DNA of 64,000 bases from Rhodanobacter sp. Soil772 (GCF_001428385.1 NZ_LMSK01000001.1:1120358-1184357), one strand, 5' to 3'. Shown: positions 45,010 through 54,004, numbered from the stretch's first letter. Numbers and translations: made by a program. Notes: generated by a model from the sequence alone, not told the origin.

Positions 45010-45435
45010 TTACTGGTTGAGCAGCAGGTCGACGATCACGCCGGTGGCGATCGCCACCAGCAAGAAGTCGCCATTGTCGCTGCGCACCCAGTGATAACCG
45101 CGTGGCGGTTCGCGCAGGCGGTCGTGGCGCCAGTCGGTCACCACGTAGCGGGTGCGATATTCCACCGGCAGGTAACCGCCGCGCTTGTACCAGCCCTCGT
45201 GGCGGCCGCGATCGTGCCAGCTCTTGTAGTGACCACGACCGGGGCCACGGTCGTCCTGTACATAACGGCCGCGGTCGTGGCCATGGCCGCGATCACCATC
45301 GTCCTGCTCGTAGCGATCGTTCCCGTTTCCGTTTCCGTGGCCCCGACCATGGCCGTGACCTTGCGCCAGCACGGAGCCACTGGCCAGCATCAGCATCGCA
45401 CCCAACACGGCAGACAGACTCAGTAGCTTCTTCAT
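45010..45435 (-). CDS. RcnB-like exported protein with Gly/His/Asp-rich region
   Basis: 141 aa from the ATG at 45435 with a signal peptide (MKKLLSLSAVLGAMLMLASG, SVLAQ). The mature N-terminus is very rich in Gly, His, Asp and Arg (GHGHGRGHGNGNGN). The C-terminal half matches the RcnB pattern: YVVTDWRHDRLREPPRGYHW followed by LLVAIATGVIVDLLL. E. coli RcnB is a periplasmic factor in nickel/cobalt homeostasis. The Xanthomonadales members are more diverse, so metal binding is plausible but the metal is unknown. Confidence 0.87.
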   Translation of the reverse strand: MKKLLSLSAVLGAMLMLASGSVLAQGHGHGRGHGNGNGNDRYEQDDGDRGHGHDRGRYVQDDRGPGRGHYKSWHDRGRHEGWYKRGGYLPVEYRTRYVVTDWRHDRLREPPRGYHWVRSDNGDFLLVAIATGVIVDLLLNQ

Positions 45436-45643
45436 GCATTGCTCCCCACTGTTGATGGATTGGTTCCGCCGGGCCACTCCCGGCACTGACCGGCTCGCGC
45501 CGGCGGTTCGAGGCCACGATGGCCGCCGTTACCACAACGCGGCGTGAATTCGCTGCCATGGCAGGTTTCGCGTTCAGCCTGCAGCAGTGCGCGCCGGTCG
45601 GCTACCATGGCGGCCTTTCGGCACTGGCTATCAAGGATTCCCC

Positions 45644-46411
45644 ATGCAGCTCGATCAGGTCAAGGCAATCATCACCGGCGGCGCCTCCGGTCTCGGCCAC
45701 GCGGTGGCGCAGCACATCGTCGCCCACGGCGGCCAGGTCGCGCTGTTCGACGTCAACGATGACAAGGGCCAGGCCGCCGCGAAGGAACTGGGCGACGCCG
45801 CGCGTTTCTTCCGCACCGATGTCACCTCAGAGGAAGGCGTGGCCACCAACGTGGCCGCCGCACACCACGCGATGGGCGGCCTGAACGTGGTGATGAACTG
45901 CGCCGGCATCCTCGGCGCCGGCCGTGTGCTGGGCAAGGAAGGCCCGATGCCGCTGGGCAACTTCGCCACCACGGTGATGGTGAACCTGGTCGGCAGCTTC
46001 AACGTGGCCAAGGCCGGCGCGGCGCTGATGCAGGGCAACGAGGCGGGCGAAGACGGCGAGCGCGGCGTGATCATCAACACCGCCAGCGTGGCCGCCTACG
46101 AAGGCCAGATCGGCCAGGCCGCGTACTCCGCCTCCAAGGGCGGCGTGGTCGGCATGACCCTGCCGATGGCGCGCGAGCTGGCCCGCTTCGGCATCCGCGT
46201 GGCGACGATCGCGCCGGGCATCTTCTGGACGCCGATGGTCGATGGCATGTCCGAGGCCGTGCAACAGTCGCTCGGCGCCTCGATCCCGTTCCCCTCGCGG
46301 CTGGGCCAGCCGGCGGAGTTCGCCGCGACGGTCGCCTTCATCCTCGGCAACCGCTACATCAACGGCGAAACGATCCGCCTCGACGGCGCGGTGCGGTTGC
46401 AGCCCAAGTAA
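45644..46411 (+). CDS. Short-chain dehydrogenase, 3-hydroxyacyl-CoA (HSD10-like) type
   Basis: 255 aa from the ATG at 45644 with AAGGA upstream. TGGASGLG cofactor site, NCAGILGAGR and catalytic YSASKGG are intact. The insert MPLGNFATTVMVNLVGSFNV and the end TIRLDGAVRLQPK resemble 17-beta-HSD type 10 and 3-hydroxy-2-methylbutyryl-CoA dehydrogenases. Such enzymes oxidise 3-hydroxyacyl-CoAs in isoleucine and fatty-acid breakdown. A link with the liu genes 4 kb upstream is possible but not shown. Confidence 0.9.
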   Translation: MQLDQVKAIITGGASGLGHAVAQHIVAHGGQVALFDVNDDKGQAAAKELGDAARFFRTDVTSEEGVATNVAAAHHAMGGLNVVMNCAGILGAGRVLGKEGPMPLGNFATTVMVNLVGSFNVAKAGAALMQGNEAGEDGERGVIINTASVAAYEGQIGQAAYSASKGGVVGMTLPMARELARFGIRVATIAPGIFWTPMVDGMSEAVQQSLGASIPFPSRLGQPAEFAATVAFILGNRYINGETIRLDGAVRLQPK

Positions 46412-46424
46412 ATACGCCCTCCCC

Positions 46425-46505
46425 GTCATTCCCGCGAAAGCGGGAACCCATTTTGCCTTCGGCAATACGGCACGACGATGGATTCCCGCTTTCGCGGGAA
46501 TGACG
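46425..46505. repeat. REP-like palindrome, family A, copy 2
   Basis: Arms GTCATTCCCGCGAAAGCGGG (from 46425) and the inverted copy ending at 46505, each itself a hairpin. Same family as 36930-37005, with changes in the loops (GAAA/TTTC instead of GAAG/CTTC). It lies between the HSD10-like gene and efpL. Confidence 0.85.
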
Positions 46506-46570
46506 ATGGGAGAGGTCACGCATCACCCCCGAACGCAACCATCCATTAGCATCCAATTGACCTGAATCCC

Positions 46571-47134
46571 ATGAAAGCTTCCGACGTCAAGAAAGGCAAC
46601 GTGGTCGAGCATGACGGCACCGTCTACCAGGTGCGCGACATCGAGCGCAGCTCGCCGAGTGCGCGTGGCGGCAACGTCACGTTCCGCTTCACCCTGTATT
46701 CGATTCCCGGCGGACGCAAGTTCGACCTCAGCCTGCGCGCCGACGACGAACTGCGCGAGATGGACCTGGTGCGCCGCGCCGCCAACTTCTCCTACATGGA
46801 CGACGGCGCATTCGTGTTCATGGATGCCGAGGATTACACCCAGTACCCGCTGTCGCCGGAACTGGTGGGCGACAACGCCGGCTACATCGTCGAGAGCGTC
46901 GAGGGCTACTACGTGCAGCTGATCGACGACGCGCCGGTAGGCCTGCAGGTACCGACCAGCGTGATCCTCACCGTGGTCGACACTGCACCGGAAATGAAGG
47001 GTTCCAGCGCCACCAAGCGCAACAAGCCGGCCAAGCTCGACACCGGCATCGAAATCCAGGTGCCCGAGTACATCAGCAACGACGAGAAGGTGTGGGTGAA
47101 CACGCTCACCGGCGAGTTCGCCGGCAGGGCCTGA
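46571..47134 (+). CDS. yeiP: Elongation factor P-like protein YeiP (EfpL)
   Basis: 187 aa, three beta-barrel domains. The loop of domain I reads [16 protein letters not shown], with Arg at the tip where EF-P has its modified Lys/Arg. SPxARG is diagnostic for YeiP/Efp[21 protein letters not shown] and [20 protein letters not shown] match the other domains, and it ends in AGRA as E. coli YeiP does. It is expected to relieve ribosome stalling at particular proline-containing motifs. Canonical efp is not in this window. Confidence 0.95.
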   Translation: MKASDVKKGNVVEHDGTVYQVRDIERSSPSARGGNVTFRFTLYSIPGGRKFDLSLRADDELREMDLVRRAANFSYMDDGAFVFMDAEDYTQYPLSPELVGDNAGYIVESVEGYYVQLIDDAPVGLQVPTSVILTVVDTAPEMKGSSATKRNKPAKLDTGIEIQVPEYISNDEKVWVNTLTGEFAGRA

Positions 47135-47298
47135 GAGCAGGAGTGAGGGGAGAGGAGTGAGAAACGAGAGAAAAGCGGTTCGAGGTTGCTCCGCTTCTCG
47201 TTCCACGCGGGCCATAGAGCATCGGATCGGACGGCACGGTAACCTTGCCCGAGCCACGGCACTTCTCTCACTTCTCACTCCTCTTCACTCGCTCCTGG
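47135..47298. repeat. Imperfect long inverted repeat between yeiP and the FUSC gene
   Basis: Purine-rich left arm (47135-47173, AGGAGTGAGGGGAGAGGAGT...) and pyrimidine-rich right arm (47261-47298, TTCTCACTCCTCTTCACTCG...) pair with small gaps, enclosing about 90 bases. Its resemblance to other Xanthomonadales intergenic repeats is from memory only. The candidate start of the next gene follows at 47307. Confidence 0.6.
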
Positions 47299-47306
47299 CC
47301 CGCCCC

Positions 47307-49406
47307 ATGCCCCCCAGCGGTTATTCGCTACGCGCCCATGCGATCGAGAGCCTGACCAACGTCAAGCGGCCGGACGTGCCGCTGCGGGTGGTGCTGCGCA
47401 ATACCGCAGCGGTGATCCTGCCGCTGGCGGTGGGCATGGCGACCGGCCATCCGCAGATCGGCCTGGGCGTGGCGGCCGGCGCGCTGGACACGATGTTCTC
47501 CGACCAGCCCGGGCCGTATCGCCAGCGCATGCGGCAACTGCTGCTGGCGTCGCTGGCGGCCGGCCTCGCCGCGCTGGTGGGTTTCCTGATCGGCGGCCAG
47601 TTGCTGCCGATCCTTCTCGCCACCGCCGCCTGCGGTTTCTTCGGCGGCATGCTGGTGGTGTTCGGCGCGGATACCGCGCGGGTCGGCATGACCAGCATGA
47701 TCCTGCTGGTGATCACCGCGTCGACGCCGGCCTCGCTTGGTCATGCGCTCGGCGGCGCCGCGCTGATCTTCGCCGGCGGCCTGCTGCTCACCGCGTTCTC
47801 GCTGGCGGCATGGCCGTTGCAGCGCTACTGGCCCGAGCGCATCGAGCTGGCACGCGTATACGCCGGGCTCGCCGCACTGGCCCGCGAACAGGCGCATGAC
47901 GATGCCGAGGTGCCGGCGCTGACCGAGGCGATGACCAGCCTGCAGCACACCTTGCTGGGCCGTCATCGCGCGCACGGCCGTGCGATGGAAGCCTTCGGCG
48001 TGCTGCTGGAGCTGGCCGAGCGGATCCGGCTGGAACTCACGGCGATGGCCGAGCTGCACGCCAACCCGGCCATCCATGCGATGTTCCGCGACGACGCCGC
48101 GCGCGTACTGGCGGCGATCGCCGAGGCACTGCAGCAGGGCGATCCGCCCGAGCGGGCCGACCGCGCGCTGCAGACATTGCGCGCCAGCGAGCGCGCCCTG
48201 CTCGACGGCGGCGGCAACGCCGACGGCCTGGCTGCGCACATCCATGCGCTGGCCGGCCAGCTGGCCGCCGCGGTGCGCAACGCCGACTGGGCCGGCAGCC
48301 GCGGCGAACTGCGCGCCAGCGCGGCGGAAACCCGACTGCCCACGTCACTGCGCAGCAGCTCCACCTGGGCCACCCTGCGCGCCAACCTCACGCCGCGTTC
48401 GGTGGCGTTCCGTCACGCCGTGCGCATGGCGGTCTGCCTCAGCGCGGCGCTGTGGATCTCGCGCCTGCTGCACCTGCCGCACGGTTACTGGCTGCCGATG
48501 ACCGCCGCGATCGTGCTGCGCCCGGACTTCGCCGCCACCTTCAACTTCGGCCTGCTGCGCGTGCTCGGCACGGTGCTGGGGCTGGTGCTCACCACGGTGC
48601 TGCTGCACGTCACGCCGGACGAACCGTGGGCGCACCTGGCGCTGATGGCGGTGCTGTGCATGGCGTTCCGCTACCTCGCCGGCGCGCATTACGGCATCGC
48701 GGTGGCGACGCTGACCGGCACCGTGGTGATCCTGCTGTCGTTCGAAGGGGTCAGCCCCGGCCTGGCGGTGTCGGACCGGGTGCTCAACACCGCGCTCGGC
48801 TGCGGCATGGCCCTGCTCGCCTACGTGGCCTGGCCGACCTGGGAGCGCGGCCGCGCTCGCGCCGCGCTGGCGGTGATGCTGGATGCCTACGCCAGTTACC
48901 TGCGCGCCCTGGCGCAACCCGACCGGGGCGGCAACCGCAACGACACCCGCACCGCGGCGCGCACCGCGCGCACCAATGCGCAGGCCTCGATCGACCGCAT
49001 GCGCACCGAGCCGGCCACGCCGCCGGAACTGCTGGCGCTTGCGCGCGCACTGTTCGCCAACGGCAATCGCCTGGCGCGCACCGCGATGGCGCTGGAAGCT
49101 ACCCTCGACGATCTCGCCGTGCTGCCCGCGGCAGACGCCATCGGCCGTTTCGTCGAGCACAACGCCGACGCCGTGCAGGCCATCGCCACGGCGCTGCGCG
49201 AACAGCAGCCGCTGGGCGCCCTGCCCACGCTGCGCGCCATGCAGCGCGAGCTGGTCACCTCGATGCAGGGCGTCGGCGACCGCGCCGCACTCGAGCTGCT
49301 GGCGCGCATCAGCGACCGCCTGGTCGACAACGTCGATACGCTGGCCTACGTGACGAAGCGCAGCTCCCAGACGCCAGCCGCTGCCGCGGAACAGTCACCG
49401 ACGTAA
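47307..49406 (+). CDS. FUSC-family inner-membrane protein (aromatic acid exporter-like)
   Basis: 699 aa from the ATG at 47307; the frame is open back to 47157 but that part lies in the repeat. No good Shine-Dalgarno is seen. There are two membrane blocks, residues ~30-175 and ~390-520, each with several hydrophobic helices, and soluble helical regions after each. This is the two-repeat layout of the FUSC/YccS-YhfK group. HLPHGYWLPMTAAIVLRPDF is the conserved FUSC motif. Related proteins export hydroxylated aromatic acids. Transport here is inferred. Confidence 0.88.
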   Translation: MPPSGYSLRAHAIESLTNVKRPDVPLRVVLRNTAAVILPLAVGMATGHPQIGLGVAAGALDTMFSDQPGPYRQRMRQLLLASLAAGLAALVGFLIGGQLLPILLATAACGFFGGMLVVFGADTARVGMTSMILLVITASTPASLGHALGGAALIFAGGLLLTAFSLAAWPLQRYWPERIELARVYAGLAALAREQAHDDAEVPALTEAMTSLQHTLLGRHRAHGRAMEAFGVLLELAERIRLELTAMAELHANPAIHAMFRDDAARVLAAIAEALQQGDPPERADRALQTLRASERALLDGGGNADGLAAHIHALAGQLAAAVRNADWAGSRGELRASAAETRLPTSLRSSSTWATLRANLTPRSVAFRHAVRMAVCLSAALWISRLLHLPHGYWLPMTAAIVLRPDFAATFNFGLLRVLGTVLGLVLTTVLLHVTPDEPWAHLALMAVLCMAFRYLAGAHYGIAVATLTGTVVILLSFEGVSPGLAVSDRVLNTALGCGMALLAYVAWPTWERGRARAALAVMLDAYASYLRALAQPDRGGNRNDTRTAARTARTNAQASIDRMRTEPATPPELLALARALFANGNRLARTAMALEATLDDLAVLPAADAIGRFVEHNADAVQAIATALREQQPLGALPTLRAMQRELVTSMQGVGDRAALELLARISDRLVDNVDTLAYVTKRSSQTPAAAAEQSPT

Positions 49407-49468
49407 GCCGCGCGCAGCATGTGCGAGCGCAACGCGACGCCACCGCGCGGAGGTTTTACACTGCACGG

Positions 49469-50503
49469 ATGCTCAAGATCGATACCCACGCGCACATCCT
49501 GCCCCGCGACTGGCCGAACCTGGCGGCCAAATACGGCGACGACCGCTTCCCGGTGATGACCCACACCGACGGGCGCCACCGTATCTACAAGGACAGCCGG
49601 TTCTTCCGCGAAGTGTGGGATTCGGCGTTCGACCCGCAGACGCGCATCGACGACTACGCCCGCTTCGGCGTCGACGTGCAGGTGATCTCCACCGTGCCGG
49701 TGCTGTTCACGTACTGGGCGCCGGGCCACCAGGCGCTGGAACTGCATCGCCATCTGAACGACCACATGGCCGGCATCTGCCGCGACCACCCGCGCCACTA
49801 CGCCGGCATCGGCACGGTGCCGCTGCAGGCGCCGCAGCTGGCCGTGCGCGAACTGGAACGCTGCATCGACGAACTGGGCCTGCAAGGCGTGCAGATCGGC
49901 TCGCACTGCGGCGACTGGAACCTGGATGCGCCGGAACTGTTCCCGTTCTTCGAGGCCGCCGCCGATCTCGGCGCGGCGGTGCTGGTGCACCCGTGGGACA
50001 TGATGGGCATGGCCAGCATGCCGAAATACTGGATGCCGTGGCTGGTCGGCATGCCCGCCGAACAGTCGCGCGCCGCCTGCTGCCTGGTCTTCGGCGGCGT
50101 GCTGGAGCGGCTGCCGAAGCTGCGCGTGATGCTGGCGCACGGCGGCGGCAGCTTCCCCTCGACGATCGGCCGCATCGAACACGGCTTCCGGATGCGCCCG
50201 GACCTGGTCGCCACCGACAACCCGCGCAACCCGCGCGAGTACCTCAAGCGTTTCTACTTCGACTCCTGCGTGCACGACGACCAGGCGCTGCGATATCTGC
50301 TGGATGTGACGGGTGCCCGCCAGGTGATGCTCGGCACCGACTATCCTTTCCCGCTGGGGGAGCAGGAACCCGGCAGCGGCATCGAGGCGCTGGGCCTGAA
50401 CGAAGCCGACCGCGCGCGGCTGTTCCACGGCACGGCGCTGGAATGGCTGGGCCTGCCCCGCCACCGCTTCGCCCCCGACCCCATTCCGAAGGAACCCGCA
50501 TGA
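49469..50503 (+). CDS. nbaD: 2-amino-3-carboxymuconate-6-semialdehyde decarboxylase (ACMSD)
   Basis: 344 aa from the ATG at 49469; the long upstream frame is FUSC shadow. It has amidohydrolase-fold zinc ligands: DTHAHILP, LVHPWDMMGM, VMLAHGGGSFPS and LGTDYPFPLGEQEPG. Together with FFREVWDSAFDPQTRIDDYA these are specific for ACMSD. It decarboxylates ACMS, made from 3-hydroxyanthranilate, and so directs tryptophan catabolism towards degradation. kynU lies 576 bases downstream on the same strand. The other kynurenine-pathway genes are outside the window. Confidence 0.94.
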   Translation: MLKIDTHAHILPRDWPNLAAKYGDDRFPVMTHTDGRHRIYKDSRFFREVWDSAFDPQTRIDDYARFGVDVQVISTVPVLFTYWAPGHQALELHRHLNDHMAGICRDHPRHYAGIGTVPLQAPQLAVRELERCIDELGLQGVQIGSHCGDWNLDAPELFPFFEAAADLGAAVLVHPWDMMGMASMPKYWMPWLVGMPAEQSRAACCLVFGGVLERLPKLRVMLAHGGGSFPSTIGRIEHGFRMRPDLVATDNPRNPREYLKRFYFDSCVHDDQALRYLLDVTGARQVMLGTDYPFPLGEQEPGSGIEALGLNEADRARLFHGTALEWLGLPRHRFAPDPIPKEPA

Positions 50504-51018
50504 GCTTCCTGCGCACCACCACCCTCGCGATCGCCTTCGCCACCGCCCTGCTGGCCGGTGGCGCACACGCCGCCGACGTCAGCATGGCCGACGGCAGCGT
50601 CCACTTCACCGCGCCGGACAGCTGGCTCGGCATCATGGAAACCCAGGGCGACCCCGAAGCCCGCGTGTTCCAGGTGCCCGACCCCTCGCCCACCGGCAAG
50701 AACAGTCTCGCCCGCGTCACCGTGACGGTGAAGCAGGTGGCCGACGTCAACGGTTTCAACCAGTACCGCAGCGAAGCCACCGCGAAAGCCATGGCCCTGC
50801 CCGGCTACAAGGCCGCCGCAGTGCCGCCGAGCCCGAACAGCAACGTCTATACCGCGCAGGAAAACGCCACCGGCTTCAACTACACCGAACACTACTGGCT
50901 CAAGAACGGCCGCGCGATCCAGCTGCGCTGCGTGCGCCCCAGCCAGACCGAAGCCGGCGCCGATTGGAAGGCCGCCTTCGACAAGGGCTGCGACGCGATC
51001 GCCGCGCAACTGAAGTAA
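50500..51018 (+). CDS. Small exported protein of unknown function between ACMSD and kynU
   Basis: 172 aa from the ATG at 50500, overlapping the ACMSD stop. It has a clear signal peptide (MSFLRTTTLAIAFATALLAG, ending AHA). The mature part is a mixed alpha/beta domain with SMADGSVHFTAPDSWLGIME and a single Cys pair (LRCVRP, KGCDAI). The function is unknown. It is translationally coupled to ACMSD, so it is co-expressed with a catabolic gene, although exported. A hairpin follows. Confidence 0.87.
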   Translation: MSFLRTTTLAIAFATALLAGGAHAADVSMADGSVHFTAPDSWLGIMETQGDPEARVFQVPDPSPTGKNSLARVTVTVKQVADVNGFNQYRSEATAKAMALPGYKAAAVPPSPNSNVYTAQENATGFNYTEHYWLKNGRAIQLRCVRPSQTEAGADWKAAFDKGCDAIAAQLK

Positions 51019-51024
51019 GTCCGC

Positions 51025-51061
51025 GTTGATCCCTCCCCTGCTTCGCAGGGGAGGGATCAAC
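51025..51061 (+). terminator. Strong hairpin between the exported protein gene and kynU
   Basis: A perfect 17-base inverted repeat (51025-51041 with 51045-51061, loop TTC) on GTTGATCCCTCCCCTGC. There is no U tract afterwards, so it may be an intergenic palindrome or attenuator rather than a full terminator. It overlaps the untranslated region just upstream of kynU. Confidence 0.6.
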
Positions 51062-51079
51062 ACTGCAAAGAGATACCCG

Positions 51080-52363
51080 ATGCCCGCAAGTTTCGAAGCC
51101 ACCCTCGACTGGGCCAACGCCTGCGACGCTGCCGATCCGCTGCGCGCGTTCCGCGACGAGTTCCTGATCCCGCCGCACGAAGGCCGCGACAGTACGTACT
51201 TCTGCGGCAACTCGCTCGGCCTGCAGCCGCGCGCGGTGCGCGAGGCGGTCAACGCGGAACTGGATTACTGGGGCGAACTCGGCGTCGAAGGCCATTTCAA
51301 GGGCCGCCTGCCGTGGATGGACTACCACGAGTTCGTGCGCGACGACCTCGCCGCCGTGGTCGGTGCGCTTCCATCCGAAGTGGTGGCGATGAACACCCTC
51401 GGCGTGAACCTGCACCTGATGATGGTGGGCTTCTATCGTCCCACCGCCGAACGCCCGGCGATCCTGATCGAAGGCGGCGCGTTTCCCACCGACCGCTACG
51501 CGGTGGAATCGCAGATCCGCTTCCACGGCTTCGACCCGGCCAGCGCACTGATCGAACTGCAGCCCGACGAACCGAACGGCACCACCTCGCTCGCCGCGAT
51601 CGAGCGCGCGCTGGCCGAACACGGCTCGCGCATTGCGCTGGTGATGCTGCCCGGCGTGCAGTACCGCACCGGCCAGGCGTTCGACCTGAAGGCGATCACC
51701 GAGCTCGGCCACCGGCACGGCTGCGCGGTCGGCTTCGACCTCGCCCACGCCGTGGGCAACCTGCCGCTGCAGTTGCACGACAGCGGCGCCGATTTCGCGA
51801 TCTGGTGCAGCTACAAATATCTCAACAGCGGCCCCGGCGCCGTCGGCGGCGCGTTCGTGCACGAGCGCCATGCCAAGGCCATGCTGCCGCGCTTCGCTGG
51901 CTGGTGGGGCCACGACAAGACCACCCGCTTCCAGATGGGCCCGGAGTTCGTCCCCACGCCCGGCGCCGACGGCTGGCAGCTGTCCAACCCGCCGATCCTC
52001 GCGCTGGCCCCACTGCGCGTGTCGCTGGAAATCTTCCGTCGCGCCGGTATGCCCGCCCTCTGCGAAAAATCGCTGCAGCTCACCGGTTACCTGGAATGGC
52101 TGGTGCAGACCCAACTCGCCGACGTGCTGCAGGTGGTAACCCCCGCCGACCCCGCACGTCGCGGCGCCCAGCTGTCGATCCGCGTAATCGGCGGCCGCGA
52201 ACGCGGCCGCGCCCTGTTCGAACACCTGATGGCAAACGGCATCATCGGCGACTGGCGCGAACCCGACGTGATCCGCATCTCGCCCGCGCCGCTGTACAAC
52301 CGCTTCGTGGATTGCCTGCAGTTCATGGACGTGACGCGGAAGTGGTCTGGCGTTCGGACCTGA
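51080..52363 (+). CDS. kynU: Kynureninase
   Basis: 427 aa from the ATG at 51080; the earlier in-frame ATG at 51026 lies inside the hairpin. The PLP-binding Lys is Lys246 in WCSYKYLNSGPG. DFLIPP-like opening (RDEFLIPPHEGRDSTYFCGN, SLGLQPRA) and GHFKGRLPWMDYHE are typical. It cleaves kynurenine and 3-hydroxykynurenine to (hydroxy)anthranilate and alanine. The partial, decayed copy of its 3' third is at 57052-57412. A hairpin follows the stop. Confidence 0.97.
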   Translation: MPASFEATLDWANACDAADPLRAFRDEFLIPPHEGRDSTYFCGNSLGLQPRAVREAVNAELDYWGELGVEGHFKGRLPWMDYHEFVRDDLAAVVGALPSEVVAMNTLGVNLHLMMVGFYRPTAERPAILIEGGAFPTDRYAVESQIRFHGFDPASALIELQPDEPNGTTSLAAIERALAEHGSRIALVMLPGVQYRTGQAFDLKAITELGHRHGCAVGFDLAHAVGNLPLQLHDSGADFAIWCSYKYLNSGPGAVGGAFVHERHAKAMLPRFAGWWGHDKTTRFQMGPEFVPTPGADGWQLSNPPILALAPLRVSLEIFRRAGMPALCEKSLQLTGYLEWLVQTQLADVLQVVTPADPARRGAQLSIRVIGGRERGRALFEHLMANGIIGDWREPDVIRISPAPLYNRFVDCLQFMDVTRKWSGVRT

Positions 52364-52366
52364 AAA

Positions 52367-52392
52367 CGATCTGCCCCTCACGGGGCAGATCG
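52367..52392. terminator. Hairpin after kynU
   Basis: Arms CGATCTGCCCC (52367-52377) and GGGGCAGATCG (52382-52392), loop TCAC. It lies between convergent kynU and the exported-protein gene. No T tract. Confidence 0.65.
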
Positions 52393-52409
52393 CAGGCGCG
52401 ATGACTCGC

Positions 52410-52892
52410 TCAGTGAACCTGGATATTGCCGCCCTCGACGGGAATCGATGCCGGCTCAAGCGGAGAGGTGCACGGCACTCCCGGCGGCCCCAAGAAGATA
52501 AACACCAGCGAAATCAGATCCGGTGGAGCCCCCGCGCCTTCTCCGTTGTCGACGACCTGGAACCAGACCGGGTCCCCGACATAGGCTCCCGCAACGTTGT
52601 CCTGGGTAACCGTACCGCTCATCGTCGCCACGTTGCCTGCAACACTGAGGCAGTCAACGGCCATGTGCAGCCGAGTGCCCGAATCGCGATTGAAAAGCTC
52701 AGCCTGACCTCTCGAGTTGTTGTTGCCATCCGTCCCCGCCGTAAAGCTGAACGTGCGCAGATTGGTGCCGATCGTGGTTTGCCCCGAACCTGTCGCCGAA
52801 GCGACGATGCCGTTAGCCGCGATGGCCGTCCCTGCGCTCATTCCGGCTCCCACCGCCAGCAGGGTGGCGATCAAAACGTTTGTCGTCTTCAT
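52410..52892 (-). CDS. Exported protein of unknown function
   Basis: 160 aa from the ATG at 52892, preceded by GGAGG at 5 bases. The signal peptide is MKTTNVLIATLLAVGAGMSA with cleavage near GTAIAA. The mature part is beta-rich (FSFTAGTDGNNNSRGQAELF, GNVATMSGTVTQDN) and ends in EGGNIQVH. I do not recognise a family. Similar short secreted beta proteins with a 'GTVTQ' centre occur widely without function. It is monocistronic, convergent with kynU. Confidence 0.8.
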   Translation of the reverse strand: MKTTNVLIATLLAVGAGMSAGTAIAANGIVASATGSGQTTIGTNLRTFSFTAGTDGNNNSRGQAELFNRDSGTRLHMAVDCLSVAGNVATMSGTVTQDNVAGAYVGDPVWFQVVDNGEGAGAPPDLISLVFIFLGPPGVPCTSPLEPASIPVEGGNIQVH

Positions 52893-53437
52893 TGTTGCCT
52901 CCACATACAGACTGTTGAGTTCCCGGCCGGGCACTCGTGGAGTCGCAACATCGATCTTGTGTCCTCATGCCTTCACATGGCATGACGCACTCTCTCACGG
53001 CCGCCGGGGGCGGACCGTTCGAGTACCAAGCATGTCAACTACGGCGGTCATCCCCTGCTTATGACCGACCATGCCATGAACGGTCACGCTACACACCAGT
53101 ATGGACTCCAGCGCGTTTAGACAGAATCAACGACTCGTTTAAGTATCATGTCGACACCCCCTGCTTCGAGTAGCAGTCGGCTTTAGTGTCCGGGTGTCAT
53201 CGGAGCCGTCAAGCGCTGGGGGTCCATCGGCAGACGTCCGCTTTCGACCGACCGGGGTGAAAAACATTCGCCGCCGGAATGGCTTGAAGACAAGGCAGCC
53301 AGGAAGATCCAGGCCAGCGGCCCCCATTCCCCACCACGGTTCACCGCATTCGATGCACGGCCAGCCGCATAACGCTGGCCCCTTCGGCGGGCCGCCGGTC
53401 TAATCGTGCACACCGCCCACCACCGATGGAGTGCACC
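52893..53437. other. 545-base intergenic region
   Basis: It separates the divergent exported-protein and NTF2-like genes and appears to have lower GC than its neighbours. TTGACA occurs on the - strand near 53034, but no matching -10 is at the right distance. I see no convincing gene, RNA or repeat in it. Promoters for both flanking genes should be here but could not be picked out. Confidence 0.5.
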
Positions 53438-53941
53438 ATGAAGTTCGTGTTGTCCGCCCTACTGCTCGCCATCTCGCTTGCGGCGCCACTGCACGCCGAG
53501 AACACAGCCACCGACGCGCATGCTGCTGACCGGGCACAGATCCAGCAGTTGGTCGAGCGCTTCAAGGGCGCCATCCTCGCCAGGGATGGCGAAGCCATGC
53601 ACGCCATGTTCCTGCCCGGTGGATCGTGGCTGCAGGGCATGGACAAGAAATCACTGGCCAGGGTGCGTGCAAAGAAACCCGATGCCCAGCAGTTCGCGCC
53701 GGGCAGCTACGAGCAGTTCGCGAAGTTCGTCGGCACGGCGCCGAAGGCGATCGAGGAAACCTTCGATAACGTGCGTATCGAAACCGACGGCATCATCGGC
53801 ACCGTTTACTTCGACTACCGGTTCCTGGCGGAAGGCAAACTGCTGAACCACGGCGTCGAAACCTGGCAGCTGGTGCATACGGACGGTGGCTGGAAAATCA
53901 GCGCCATGCTGTACTCCGCCATCCCTGATGACATCCGCTGA
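53438..53941 (+). CDS. Exported NTF2-like protein (DUF4440/SnoaL type)
   Basis: 167 aa from the ATG at 53438 with GGAG upstream. Signal peptide MKFVLSALLLAISLAAPLHA. The mature protein starts with a helix (AADRAQIQQLVERFKGAILA) followed by RDGEAMHAMFLPGGSW and ends with the strand pattern WQLVHTDGGWKISAMLYSA. This is the cone-shaped NTF2-like fold. Ligand or enzyme role unknown. It lies 63 bases before the histidine kinase gene, same strand. Confidence 0.87.
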   Translation: MKFVLSALLLAISLAAPLHAENTATDAHAADRAQIQQLVERFKGAILARDGEAMHAMFLPGGSWLQGMDKKSLARVRAKKPDAQQFAPGSYEQFAKFVGTAPKAIEETFDNVRIETDGIIGTVYFDYRFLAEGKLLNHGVETWQLVHTDGGWKISAMLYSAIPDDIR

Positions 53942-54004
53942 CTGTCGATATAGGGTGCACCGTGCGTCCGGCAGCGGGGTCGGCGCCCCTTCACGAGTAC
54001 GACG

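Noticed and set aside
53016-53040. - strand promoter with TTGACA for the exported-protein gene
   Set aside because: No -10-like hexamer at 16-18 bases; position is also about 140 bases upstream of the start.
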